Shown here: in pieces, positions 8,841-18,121 of the stretch
Layout of the letters: each line of letters begins with the position of its first letter
Position numbering within the stretch: position 1 is the stretch's first letter
Assembly: GCF_000973085.1 (NCBI RefSeq)
Contig: NZ_CP011280.1
Coordinates: forward strand, 124,001 to 188,000
DNA from: Sneathia vaginalis
Lineage (GTDB): Bacteria > Fusobacteriota > Fusobacteriia > Fusobacteriales > Leptotrichiaceae
Length of the DNA: 64,000 nucleotides
Reading direction: 5' to 3'
The notes under the pieces: generated by a model
What the model was told of the DNA's origin: nothing
The model's input: the letters and a program-made list of their open reading frames with translations, nothing else
Databases searched by the model: none
Made by a program: the position numbers and the translations under genes

Positions 8841-10091
8841 ATGAAATACGTGGTATTTGGTTTAGGAATTAGTGGAAAAGGTGCACGAGAATTATTAGAA
8901 AAAAAAGGACTAGAACATATAGTTGTAGACGATAAGTATGGTATTAAAAGTGTTGATGCTATGAAGATGACAAATAAGGATGATGTAGTTGTTAAAAGTC
9001 CTGGAATATCATGGAATAATGAATACTTAAAATACTGTATAAAAAATGGAATAAAGATAATTTCTGAAATAGATTTAGCACTAAAATATATAAACAAAAA
9101 AAGCAAAATAATTGCAATAACAGGTACTAATGGTAAGACCACAACTGTTACAAAATTGTATGAACTTTTAGTTTATGCAGGGTACAAGGCAAGTGTTGGT
9201 GGTAATGAGGGACACTCATTAGCAAAAATTGCTGTAGAACACAATGATAATGACTATATTGTTCTAGAAATGAGCAGTTATCAATTAGAAAATAATCCTC
9301 AAATAAAGCCATATATAGCATTAATAACTAATTTAACACCAGATCATTTATTGAGATATAATAGTGTTGATGAATACTATATGACAAAAATGAATATATT
9401 TAAAAATCAAGATGAAAATGATTTTGCTGTTATAAACAAAGAAGATAAAGAATTTAAAAGATTATTTAAAGGCACAAAAGCTAAAATAGTCTACATGAAT
9501 GATTATCGTGATTTATTAGATTTTAAAACAAATTTACATGGTGAACATAACGTGCAAAATATGTTAAACATTATTGCTTGTAGCAAGATAATAGGAATAA
9601 GCGATAAGGTTATTAAAGATTTCTTGTCTACAACAAAACCATTAGAACATAGAATGGAACAATTCTTCAAAAAAGAAGATACGTATTTTATAAACGACTC
9701 AAAAGGAACTAATGTAGAATCAAGTCTTGTAGCAATAGATACATATATGGGTAAAGACCTGTATCTAATCTGTGGTGGACAAGACAAGAAAATAGATAAT
9801 ACAAAGTTATTTGAAGCAATATATAAGGCGAATGCATTTGTATATTTAATAGGTGAGAACGCTCATCTATATATAGAAGAATTTAAGAAAACTTCATATA
9901 ATAGATATATAGACTTAAAAGATTTAGAAAGTGTAGTTAAGTATATTAAAGAAAATCTTCCTTTAAAGGGAGAAAAGTATATATTATTATCTCCTGCAAC
10001 AGCAAGTTTTGATCAATACACAAGTTTTGAAAAAAGAGGAGAACATTTTAAAAACTTAGTACATAAGTATTTCGGAGGAGAAAATGTTTAA
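8841..10091 (+). CDS. murD: UDP-MurNAc-L-alanine--D-glutamate ligase MurD
   Basis: Cytoplasmic ligase adding D-glutamate to UDP-MurNAc-L-Ala. 416 residues with an N-terminal Rossmann-like domain (VFGLGISGKGARELL), the P-loop ITGTNGKTTTV, the EMSSYQLE motif characteristic of MurD, NLTPDHL, and the C-terminal segment FINDSKGTN. It overlaps ftsW by eight bases. Confidence 0.95.
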   Translation: MKYVVFGLGISGKGARELLEKKGLEHIVVDDKYGIKSVDAMKMTNKDDVVVKSPGISWNNEYLKYCIKNGIKIISEIDLALKYINKKSKIIAITGTNGKTTTVTKLYELLVYAGYKASVGGNEGHSLAKIAVEHNDNDYIVLEMSSYQLENNPQIKPYIALITNLTPDHLLRYNSVDEYYMTKMNIFKNQDENDFAVINKEDKEFKRLFKGTKAKIVYMNDYRDLLDFKTNLHGEHNVQNMLNIIACSKIIGISDKVIKDFLSTTKPLEHRMEQFFKKEDTYFINDSKGTNVESSLVAIDTYMGKDLYLICGGQDKKIDNTKLFEAIYKANAFVYLIGENAHLYIEEFKKTSYNRYIDLKDLESVVKYIKENLPLKGEKYILLSPATASFDQYTSFEKRGEHFKNLVHKYFGGENV

Positions 10092-11193
10092 TAGAAAGCA
10101 GGTATTGACTACAATTCTAGTATGTTTAGGTATTATATCAATAATAGGTATAATATTTATAGGAAGTGTAACACAACCAGAAGCAGAATATTCTACAGGA
10201 AATAAGTTTGCGTATTTACAAACATATATCAAGTATATAATTGTAGGGCTAATTTTAGCAGGTATTACATACAAGGCATATAGTTATGAAAGTATTAGAA
10301 AATTCTTGTATATTAGACAAGTTGAAATTATTATGGCTTTATTAATAATGGTATTCTTAATCTTACCAATATTTCTAGGAGTTTCAGTAAATGGAGCTAG
10401 AAGATGGATAAGAATAGGGTCATTTCAAATGCAGCCTTCTGAATTAGTTAAGCCAATTTTAATATTGTTAGTATCACAGATAATGTATGGTTTTAAAAGA
10501 AAAAGAGATGAAGAGTTTACTTTTTATTATTGGGCAGGTATAACAATAATTTCAGTTTTTATAGTAATATTACAAAAGTCTAAGACATCAGCAATACAAT
10601 TAGCAGCAATTTGTTATTTAATATTTGCTGTTTCAAAATTTAGAGAAAACGTCAAAGTTACTATAGGCTTTTCGGGATTTTTTGTAGGAGTAATTGTTCT
10701 AATTTTTAAAAGAGACTACAGTACGACACGTTTAACTAATTTTGCAGGTAAAGGTATGCCTCTACAAGTAAAAGCAGCAATAGATGCTGTAAAAGCAGGA
10801 GGTATTTTAGGTAGAGGTATAGGTAATGGATATCAAAAATATTTCTATCTACCTGAAGCACATAATGACTATATCTTCGCTTCCATATGCGAAGAAGGAG
10901 GATTAATCTTTGCTTTGTTAATAATTATCCTGTTTATCGTCTTATGTGCAACAATGTTTTATGTCGCTAGTAAAATGAAAGAATCAATTAATAGATATGT
11001 AGTATATGGAGTTGCATTTTCAATAGCTAATCAAGCTTTATTGAATATAGCAATCAATTTAAATTGTGCACCATCAACAGGTATAACTTTGCCATTTATA
11101 AGCTATGGAGGAAGTTCATATATTAGTAATGCAATTTGTATGGGACTTCTATTCTCGGCGATAAATATAGAATATACTAAGAGAGGACAGTAA
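10084..11193 (+). CDS. ftsW: FtsW/RodA/SpoVE-family lipid II polymerase, probable FtsW
   Basis: SEDS-family membrane glycosyltransferase that polymerises lipid II during septal wall synthesis. 369 residues with about ten hydrophobic helices. SEDS motifs: VNGARRWIRIGSFQMQPSEL, then PEAHNDYIFASICEEGG and the C-terminal LPFISYGGSSYI. Its place between murD and murG is the classical position of ftsW, which favours FtsW over RodA, although sequence alone does not fully separate the two. Confidence 0.9.
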   Translation: MFNRKQVLTTILVCLGIISIIGIIFIGSVTQPEAEYSTGNKFAYLQTYIKYIIVGLILAGITYKAYSYESIRKFLYIRQVEIIMALLIMVFLILPIFLGVSVNGARRWIRIGSFQMQPSELVKPILILLVSQIMYGFKRKRDEEFTFYYWAGITIISVFIVILQKSKTSAIQLAAICYLIFAVSKFRENVKVTIGFSGFFVGVIVLIFKRDYSTTRLTNFAGKGMPLQVKAAIDAVKAGGILGRGIGNGYQKYFYLPEAHNDYIFASICEEGGLIFALLIIILFIVLCATMFYVASKMKESINRYVVYGVAFSIANQALLNIAINLNCAPSTGITLPFISYGGSSYISNAICMGLLFSAINIEYTKRGQ

Positions 11194-11194
11194 A

Positions 11195-12250
11195 ATGAAG
11201 AAGATAGCATTTACAACTGGAGGGACTGGAGGTCATATATATCCAGCATTATCTCTAGCAAATGAAATGAAAAAAAGAGGCTATGAAGTAATATTCATAG
11301 GTACTTGTCATAGAATGGAAAAAGAAATAGTTCCTAAAGCAGGGTATAAGTTTTATGGTTTAGATATACTACCATTTAATAGTATTAAATCTGTTTTAAA
11401 AGGTATTAAAGCAGTATTTGAAATAAAGAAAATATTAAAACAAGAAAATGTTGATACTCTAATAGGTTTTGGAAACTATATCTCTATACCAAGTATCACA
11501 GCAGCAAAGTTATTGAAAATAAATATATACTTACAGGAACAAAATATAGTAATGGGTAAGGCAAATAAGTATGGAATGTTTTTTGCAAAGAAGGTATTTT
11601 TAGCATTTGGCAATAGTCTTGATTTAATAAAGAGATTCAAGTCTAAGTGCGTAGTTACAGGGAATCCTTTAAGACATGAGTTCTATAACATAACAAAAGA
11701 AGATGCAAGAAATATTCTAAGTATACCTAAGGAAAATAGAGTAATACTAGTTATGGGTGGAAGTCTAGGAGCTAAGAGCATAAATGAGGCGATATTATCT
11801 AATATAGATAAGATAAATGAAAAGGAACACTTTACCCTATATTGGTCTACTGGTGAGAAGCTATATAAAGAAGTACAAGTTAGAATAAAGAATTTTAATA
11901 ATATAATAGTTATGCCATATTTTGAAAATGTTTATGAAATAATGGCAGCATCTGATCTTGTAATATGTAGATCAGGAGCATCTACAATATCTGAATTATT
12001 ACAATTAGAAAAGCCTTCTATACTAATACCGTATGATTATGTAGGACAAAAGGAAAATGCTGAAATGTTAGAATATGTGGATGCAGCAAAGGCATATACA
12101 AATGAGAGTGCAAAAAGTGCAATACTAGAAGCATTATCATTATGTGAACAAGATTCAATGTTAAACTTTATGAGAGAAAATATTAAAACACTTAATACAG
12201 GGAATGCAGTAAATAATATATTAAAAGAAATGGAAGATGACAATAAATGA
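11195..12250 (+). CDS. murG: UDP-GlcNAc--lipid I N-acetylglucosaminyltransferase MurG
   Basis: Peripheral membrane glycosyltransferase that turns lipid I into lipid II. 351 residues. The N-terminal acceptor-site loop is TTGGTGGHIYPALSLA; a second glycine-rich loop reads VMGGSLGAKSINEA; the donor site has CRSGASTISELL and a QKENAEML block. Starts one base after ftsW and overlaps murC by four bases. Confidence 0.96.
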   Translation: MKKIAFTTGGTGGHIYPALSLANEMKKRGYEVIFIGTCHRMEKEIVPKAGYKFYGLDILPFNSIKSVLKGIKAVFEIKKILKQENVDTLIGFGNYISIPSITAAKLLKINIYLQEQNIVMGKANKYGMFFAKKVFLAFGNSLDLIKRFKSKCVVTGNPLRHEFYNITKEDARNILSIPKENRVILVMGGSLGAKSINEAILSNIDKINEKEHFTLYWSTGEKLYKEVQVRIKNFNNIIVMPYFENVYEIMAASDLVICRSGASTISELLQLEKPSILIPYDYVGQKENAEMLEYVDAAKAYTNESAKSAILEALSLCEQDSMLNFMRENIKTLNTGNAVNNILKEMEDDNK

Positions 12251-13602
12251 GAAGAATATATTTTAGTGGGATAAATGGAATAGGAATGAGTGGTATAGCT
12301 AAAATCTTAAAAGAACAAGGTGAAATAGTAGAAGGTTCTGATTTAGAATATAAAGATATTACTAAATCATTGGAAGATTTAGGTATAAAGGTACATATAG
12401 GACAAACAGTAGAAAATATAGAAGACTTTAATCCAGACCTATATGTATACTCAACAGCAATAAAAACAACAAATCCAGAATATATTTATGCTAAAAGCAA
12501 GGGTATAAAGATGGAAAGAAGAGGTCAAGTTTTAGCAGATATTGCAAATAAATTTGAAAACAGTATAGCAGTTGCAGGGACTCACGGTAAGACAACTACA
12601 TCATCAATGATGTCTTTATGCTTTATGTGTAAAGATCCATATGTAGTAGTTGGGGGAATAATTCCTACTTTAAATAGTAATAGTCATTTAGGAAAAAGTT
12701 CATACTTTGTAATGGAAGCAGATGAAAGTGATAATTCATTCCTTTATTTGTATCCAAAATATTCAGTAATAACAAACATTGAACCAGACCATTTAGAACA
12801 TCATGGTAACTTTAATAATTTAGAACATTCATTTATAAAATTCATAGAACAAACAAAGGAAAAGGTGATATTATCTAAAGATTGTCCTAATATAAAGAGC
12901 CTTGATTTAAGTGAATATAAGGATAAACTAATATACTATAGTGTTGAAGAAAGTGCTGATATTTATGCTAAGAATATAAGAGTAAATAATGGAATTACTA
13001 AATATGAAGTAATAATGAATGGAGAATCATTAGGTGAATTTGCATTAAAAGTACCAGGTTTACATAATGTAAAAAACTCTTTGCCAGTAATATATCTATC
13101 AGAAATTAATGGTGTAGATTTAGAATATGTTAGAAAAACATTAGCAAGTTTTACAGGTGCTAAAAGAAGATATCAAGTGATATATAATGATGAAATAAAA
13201 GTTATAGATGATTATGCACATCATCCAACAGAAATTAAGGCGACAATAACAGCAGCAAGAACTAATGAAAAAGGTAAATTAACTGTAATATTTGAACCAC
13301 ATAGATATACAAGAACAAAGTTTTTCATGAATGATTTTGCTAAATCATTGTCTCTAGCTGATAAGATAATCTTATTGCCTATATACGCAGCAAGCGAAGA
13401 AAACACTACAGGTATAAGTTCAGAAGACTTATGCAATAAGATAAAAGAAATTGATAGTAAAAAAGATGTTTCTGTTATGTTACCTAACGAAGTTATGGAA
13501 TATATATATTTAAACTATGAACCAGGAGATGTATATATATTCATGGGAGCAGGTACAGTTTCTAAGTTTGCATATAGACTAGTAAACAAAATTAAGGAGT
13601 AA
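12247..13602 (+). CDS. murC: UDP-N-acetylmuramate--L-alanine ligase MurC
   Basis: First Mur ligase: joins L-alanine to UDP-MurNAc. 451 residues, typical length. The N-terminal domain begins RIYFSGINGIGMSGIAKIL; the P-loop is VAGTHGKTTTSSM; family blocks EADESDNSFL, TNIEPDHLEHHG and VIDDYAHHPTEI are intact. Overlap with murG (ATGA) and four-base spacing to murB show tight coupling. Confidence 0.96.
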   Translation: MRRIYFSGINGIGMSGIAKILKEQGEIVEGSDLEYKDITKSLEDLGIKVHIGQTVENIEDFNPDLYVYSTAIKTTNPEYIYAKSKGIKMERRGQVLADIANKFENSIAVAGTHGKTTTSSMMSLCFMCKDPYVVVGGIIPTLNSNSHLGKSSYFVMEADESDNSFLYLYPKYSVITNIEPDHLEHHGNFNNLEHSFIKFIEQTKEKVILSKDCPNIKSLDLSEYKDKLIYYSVEESADIYAKNIRVNNGITKYEVIMNGESLGEFALKVPGLHNVKNSLPVIYLSEINGVDLEYVRKTLASFTGAKRRYQVIYNDEIKVIDDYAHHPTEIKATITAARTNEKGKLTVIFEPHRYTRTKFFMNDFAKSLSLADKIILLPIYAASEENTTGISSEDLCNKIKEIDSKKDVSVMLPNEVMEYIYLNYEPGDVYIFMGAGTVSKFAYRLVNKIKE

Positions 13603-13606
13603 AATA

Positions 13607-14446
13607 ATGATAGTACAAGAAAATGTATCAATGAGAGAATATTCCAATATGAAAATAGGTGGTATAGCAAAGAGTTTAATACATATAGAAAAAGAAGATG
13701 AATTAAAAAATCTATTTAAACCTAATGAAAGATACTATCTAATTGGTAACGGGACTAATACATTAATTTATGATGGATATTTAGATATAAATTTTGTTAG
13801 TCTTGAAAAATTAAATAAAATAGAAGATTTAGGAAATAATAGGGTATATGTAGAAGCTGGAGTAGATTTAACTACTTTTACACAATATATGAGAGACCAT
13901 AATCTTGGTGGATTAGAAAATATATCTGGTATTCCAGGTAGCATAGGAGGTCTTGTAAATATGAATGCAGGGGCCTATGGTACTACAATATTTGATAAGA
14001 TAGAGTCTGTAAGAGTTTTAGTGGGTAATAAGGAAATTAAGACTCTTAGTAAGGAAGAACTAGGATATAGATATAGAGGAACAAAGATAAAGGATAATAA
14101 GTGGATAGTAATAGGAGCCACTTTCAAATTAGATGATGGCTTTGATGTAGCATCTTGTGAAGATAAATTAAGTAAAAGACAACATAATCATCCATTAGAT
14201 TACCCTAATTTAGGATCAACATTTAAAAATCCTGAAGGACAATTTGCAGCACAGTTAATTTCAGATTGTGGATTAAAGAAATATAGAGTAGGAGATATGG
14301 AAGTCTCTGAAAAACATCCTAATTTTTTAATAAATCATGGTAACGCAAAGTTTTCTGATGTAATAGATTTAATAAAACACATTAAAGAAGTTGTATATAG
14401 CAAGACAGGATATATGCTAGATACTGAAATAATAATTCTTAAATAG
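13607..14446 (+). CDS. murB: UDP-N-acetylenolpyruvoylglucosamine reductase MurB
   Basis: Flavoenzyme that reduces the enolpyruvyl group to form UDP-MurNAc. 279 residues, the short (type II) form. FAD-binding region: LIGNGTNTLI and ENISGIPGSIGGLVNMNAGA; substrate loop GYRYRGTKI; GSTFKNPEG carries the catalytic serine; SEKHPNFLINHGNA is the C-terminal block. Its product is the substrate of MurC, encoded just before it. Confidence 0.95.
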   Translation: MIVQENVSMREYSNMKIGGIAKSLIHIEKEDELKNLFKPNERYYLIGNGTNTLIYDGYLDINFVSLEKLNKIEDLGNNRVYVEAGVDLTTFTQYMRDHNLGGLENISGIPGSIGGLVNMNAGAYGTTIFDKIESVRVLVGNKEIKTLSKEELGYRYRGTKIKDNKWIVIGATFKLDDGFDVASCEDKLSKRQHNHPLDYPNLGSTFKNPEGQFAAQLISDCGLKKYRVGDMEVSEKHPNFLINHGNAKFSDVIDLIKHIKEVVYSKTGYMLDTEIIILK

Positions 14447-14454
14447 AGGTTGAT

Positions 14455-14919
14455 ATGATAACAATATTATTTATGTTAATGTTTATAGGACTAATAGCTA
14501 TAATATTATTCTTAGCACTACCATTTTGGATATATTTTTTAATAGCATTATTAATCTATATATCAAAGAGAAATTTTATAGATTACAGAATAATATTTTT
14601 AGTTATTTTGGGGATATATAAGCTGATAAAAAGAGATAGGGGCTTTAAATTTTACTATAAACAAGACTTTTCCCATGACTATAATCAAAAATACGAATAC
14701 TATAACCCCAATACTACTAGTGATAGCGAGTATGAAAAGGCGTGTAGTTACTTTGGTATAACTTCTGATATGTCAGAAGAAGAAAAGAAAAGAAAATATA
14801 AAGAATTCGCTAAAAAGTATCATCCAGACGTTAATAAAAGTCCAGATGCATCAGAAAAGATGAAAGAAATAAATAAATATTGGAACATAATAAAAGAACA
14901 TGATACTTTACGACACTAA
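14455..14919 (+). CDS. Small membrane protein with a C-terminal DnaJ domain
   Basis: 154 residues: two hydrophobic helices at about 1-60, a basic linker, then a J domain at about 90-150 with the essential HPD in KKYHPDVNKS. J domains stimulate Hsp70 (DnaK) ATPase; the anchor would place this one at the cytoplasmic face of the membrane. It sits between murB and ftsQ with RBS AGAGGT, so it is an extra gene inside the division cluster. A link to division or wall assembly is an inference from position. Confidence 0.75.
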   Translation: MITILFMLMFIGLIAIILFLALPFWIYFLIALLIYISKRNFIDYRIIFLVILGIYKLIKRDRGFKFYYKQDFSHDYNQKYEYYNPNTTSDSEYEKACSYFGITSDMSEEEKKRKYKEFAKKYHPDVNKSPDASEKMKEINKYWNIIKEHDTLRH

Positions 14920-14962
14920 AAATATATGTTAAAATATATAAAATGTTCAAAAAAGAGGAAAA

Positions 14963-15631
14963 ATGAAAGAAAGAATAAAAAAAGATGTATTGTTACTCAT
15001 ACTTTTTTTAATAATTATAGGAATATTACAGATGGTACAATCAGATTTTTTCTATGTAGATGAAATACAGGTAGAAGGAAACAACGAAATATTAAAAAAA
15101 GATATAATAAGTAAATTAGATGAATTTAAGAATAAACCGATAGTTTATGTAAATACTAACTTATTGGTTTCTAATATATCTAGTGATGCAAGAGTTAAAG
15201 AAGTGATTATAAAAAAAAGTTATCCTAATAAGTTGAAGGTATATATAGAAGAAAGAAAACCTCTTGCATATGTAATGAATAACGATAAGTTATTCGCAGT
15301 AGATGAAAATTTAAATATTTTTACAAGCTATGATGAATTAGATAATAAGGGTTTACCTATTGTATACTATAACAATAAAGATGAAGAAAACGATATATCA
15401 ATGATAGTTAAAAGCTTATCTAAGAGTAGTCTATATCCTCTTTCATCAGAAATATATAAACAAGATGATAAGTATGTCATAGTTTTATCTGATGGAGTTA
15501 AAGTGTATGTAAAAAAAGATGTAAGTATAAAAAAATTAAATCAAGGATATATAGTATATAACAAAGAAAAAGAACAAAATAACAGCATGGAATATATTGA
15601 TTTAAGATTTGAATTAATAAGTGTTAGGTAG
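14963..15631 (+). CDS. ftsQ: Cell division protein FtsQ (DivIB-like)
   Basis: 222-residue bitopic division protein: a short basic cytoplasmic N-terminus, one membrane helix (about 8-27), then a POTRA domain starting FYVDEIQVEGNNEILKKD and a beta domain with VKEVIIKKSYPNKLKVYIEE and RKPLAYV. FtsQ links early and late divisome proteins. It lies eight bases before ftsZ; the gene that usually separates them, ftsA, is missing. Confidence 0.88.
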   Translation: MKERIKKDVLLLILFLIIIGILQMVQSDFFYVDEIQVEGNNEILKKDIISKLDEFKNKPIVYVNTNLLVSNISSDARVKEVIIKKSYPNKLKVYIEERKPLAYVMNNDKLFAVDENLNIFTSYDELDNKGLPIVYYNNKDEENDISMIVKSLSKSSLYPLSSEIYKQDDKYVIVLSDGVKVYVKKDVSIKKLNQGYIVYNKEKEQNNSMEYIDLRFELISVR

Positions 15632-15639
15632 GAGGAACC

Positions 15640-16689
15640 ATGAACGAAGAAAATGAAGTTTATGAAACAAAAGGAACAAAAATTAGAATTATAGGTGTCG
15701 GTGGAGCAGGTGGAAATGCTATAAACGACATGATAGACTCAAAAATTGTTGGTGTTGAATATGTTGCAATAAATACTGATGAACAAGATTTGAGAAAGTC
15801 TAATGCTAAGATTAAGATATCACTAGGACACCTTGGAGCAGGTGCTAATCCTGAAGTAGCAAGATTAGCAGCTGAAGATAATGCACAAGACATTAGAAAA
15901 GCCATAAAAGGTCAAGATATGATATTCATAACAGCAGGTATGGGTGGTGGAACAGGTACAGGTACAGCACCAGTAGTAGCAAAGATTGCTAAAGAAGAAG
16001 GAATACTAACTGTTGCAATAGTTACAAAACCATTCAAATTTGAAGGTAAGAAGAGAAACTTAAATGCTGAAAAAGGATTAGATGAATTAAAGAAATATGT
16101 TGATACACTTATCGTAATACCTAATCAAAAATTATTAGAATTAGATGGAGCTAAAAATTTAGGTTTCCAACAACATTTAAAAGCTTCAAATGTTATACTA
16201 CGTTATGGAGTTAAAGGTATTGCAGAATTAATTACAAAAGAAGGAACAATAAATCTAGACTTCTCAGATGTTAAGTCTGTAATGGAAAATTCAGGTGTTG
16301 CATTATTTGGTTTCGTAGAATCAAACGAAGGAGAATCTGTTGAAGATATAGTAGAAAGAACTATAACAAACCCATTATTAGAAAAAGACATAAAGGGTGC
16401 AACAAAGATACTAGTAAATGTAACTTCTGGAGACAATGTAACAATGGAAGATGTTATAAAGATGCAAGAATTAATATCTCAAAAAGCAAGTGGATCAGAT
16501 TCAGGTGTTGACAACTTAATCTTTGGAACTATATATGAACCAGAAAGACAAAATATGATACTATCAGTAATAGCAACAGGATTTGAAGATAATGAAAGTG
16601 AAGAAGTAAAACCTGAAGAAGGTCAATCAGATAGCTTATTCACAACTGATGAAAATCAAGACTTTATAGTCCCATCATTTAATATATAG
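15640..16689 (+). CDS. ftsZ: Cell division GTPase FtsZ
   Basis: Tubulin-like GTPase that forms the Z-ring. 349 residues. GTP-binding T-loops IGVGGAGGNAIN and GMGGGTGTGTAPV are intact, as is the T7 synergy loop region NLDFSDVKSVM. A short acidic linker of about 20 residues leads to the C-terminal tail DFIVPSFNI. The usual tail (DIPxF followed by Leu and basic residues), which binds FtsA and ZipA, is altered here and carries no basic residue. RBS GGAGGAAC is strong. Seventeen bases separate it from adk. Confidence 0.97.
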   Translation: MNEENEVYETKGTKIRIIGVGGAGGNAINDMIDSKIVGVEYVAINTDEQDLRKSNAKIKISLGHLGAGANPEVARLAAEDNAQDIRKAIKGQDMIFITAGMGGGTGTGTAPVVAKIAKEEGILTVAIVTKPFKFEGKKRNLNAEKGLDELKKYVDTLIVIPNQKLLELDGAKNLGFQQHLKASNVILRYGVKGIAELITKEGTINLDFSDVKSVMENSGVALFGFVESNEGESVEDIVERTITNPLLEKDIKGATKILVNVTSGDNVTMEDVIKMQELISQKASGSDSGVDNLIFGTIYEPERQNMILSVIATGFEDNESEEVKPEEGQSDSLFTTDENQDFIVPSFNI

Positions 16690-16706
16690 AAAGAAGGAAA
16701 AACAAA

Positions 16707-17336
16707 ATGAATATTGCATTATTCGGACCACCAGGTGCTGGTAAAGGAACACAAGCTAAAGAATTAATAGAAAAGTACAATATACCACAAATTTCAACTG
16801 GTGATATATTAAGAAACGCCATAAGTCAAGGTACTAAGTTAGGACTTGAAGCTAGAAGCTATATGGATAAGGGAAATTTAGTTCCAGATGAAGTAGTTAA
16901 TGGATTAGTAAAAGAAAGATTACAACAAGAAGATTGCCAAAAAGGATTTATCTTAGATGGTTATCCAAGAACTACAAAACAAGCAGAAAAATTAGACGAA
17001 ATTTTAAGTGATTTAGGTAAAAAAATTGACAAGGTACTTGCATTAGATGTACCTAATGAAGATATAATAGAAAGAATAACTGGAAGAAGAACTTCAAAAA
17101 AGACTGGTAAAATTTATCATATTAAATTTAATCCACCTACAGATGAAAAAATGGAAGATTTAGTTCAAAGAGCAGATGATACAGAAGAAGTTGTAAAGAA
17201 AAGATTAGAAAATTATGAATTACAAACAGCTCCAGTATTAGACTACTATAAGGCACAAGGAAAAGTTGTAATAGTAGATGGAACAAAGAAACCAGAAGAA
17301 ATAACAAAGGATTTAATTAGAATACTAGGTGAATAA
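16707..17336 (+). CDS. adk: Adenylate kinase
   Basis: Interconverts ATP, ADP and AMP in the cytoplasm. 209 residues with P-loop GPPGAGKGTQA, the AMP-site DILRNAI and DGYPRTTKQAE, and a long LID (RITGRRTSKKTGKIYHIKFN). The LID has no zinc-binding cysteines, unlike many Firmicutes enzymes. It forms a unit with map (three bases apart). Elsewhere adk-map usually sits in the ribosomal-protein operon; here it is attached to ftsZ. Confidence 0.96.
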   Translation: MNIALFGPPGAGKGTQAKELIEKYNIPQISTGDILRNAISQGTKLGLEARSYMDKGNLVPDEVVNGLVKERLQQEDCQKGFILDGYPRTTKQAEKLDEILSDLGKKIDKVLALDVPNEDIIERITGRRTSKKTGKIYHIKFNPPTDEKMEDLVQRADDTEEVVKKRLENYELQTAPVLDYYKAQGKVVIVDGTKKPEEITKDLIRILGE

Positions 17337-17339
17337 TAA

Positions 17340-18110
17340 ATGGTTAAGTTAAAGACATTAGATGATATTAAGAAAATAAAGAAAGCTAATGAAATATTAG
17401 CAAGAATCTTCTCTGATGTAATACCTAAGTACATAAAACCAGGAATAAGCACTTGGGAAATAGATAAAATTTGTGAAGACTATATGCTATCACAAGGTGC
17501 TGTGTGTGCAACAAAAGGGTATGATATAGGGTGGCCATATCCACCATATCCAGCAGCAACTTGTATATCTGTAAATGAAGAAGTCGTACATGGAATACCT
17601 AAAAAAACAAAGATTTTACAAGAAGGAGATATAGTAAGTCTTGATATAGTTGCAAAATTAGACGGATATTACGGAGATGCAGCTTGTACTTTTCCAGTGG
17701 GAAAAATAGAACAAAAATATCAAGATTTAATAGATACAACTAGAAAAGCAAGAGATTTAGGAATACAACAAGCTATAAAAGGAAATAGACTAGGTGACAT
17801 AGGACACGCTATACAAAGTTTTTGTGAACCAAAAGGTTACTCAATAGTAAGGGATTTTTGTGGACATGGTGTAGGCTTTGAGCTACATGAAGATCCGTAT
17901 GTAATGAACTATGGTAGAAAAGGTGAAGGACTTGTCATAGAAGAAGGCCTTGTTATAGCAATAGAACCTATGGTTAATATGGGAACACATAAAGTTAAAA
18001 TACAAAAAGATGGATGGACAGTAAAGACAATAGATAAAAAAAGATCTGCACACTTTGAACATAGCGTAGCTATAGTTGATGGTAAGCCTTTAATATTGTC
18101 TGAACTATAG
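17340..18110 (+). CDS. map: Methionine aminopeptidase, type I
   Basis: Removes the N-terminal methionine from new proteins. 256 residues, single-domain type Ia. Metal ligands appear in the expected order: Asp in VSLDIVAKLDGYYGDAA, His in CGHGVGFELHEDP, Glu in IAIEPMVNMG, and Glu in HFEHSVAIV. Adjacent to adk as in many bacteria. Confidence 0.95.
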   Translation: MVKLKTLDDIKKIKKANEILARIFSDVIPKYIKPGISTWEIDKICEDYMLSQGAVCATKGYDIGWPYPPYPAATCISVNEEVVHGIPKKTKILQEGDIVSLDIVAKLDGYYGDAACTFPVGKIEQKYQDLIDTTRKARDLGIQQAIKGNRLGDIGHAIQSFCEPKGYSIVRDFCGHGVGFELHEDPYVMNYGRKGEGLVIEEGLVIAIEPMVNMGTHKVKIQKDGWTVKTIDKKRSAHFEHSVAIVDGKPLILSEL

Positions 18111-18121
18111 AAAGGAATAAT

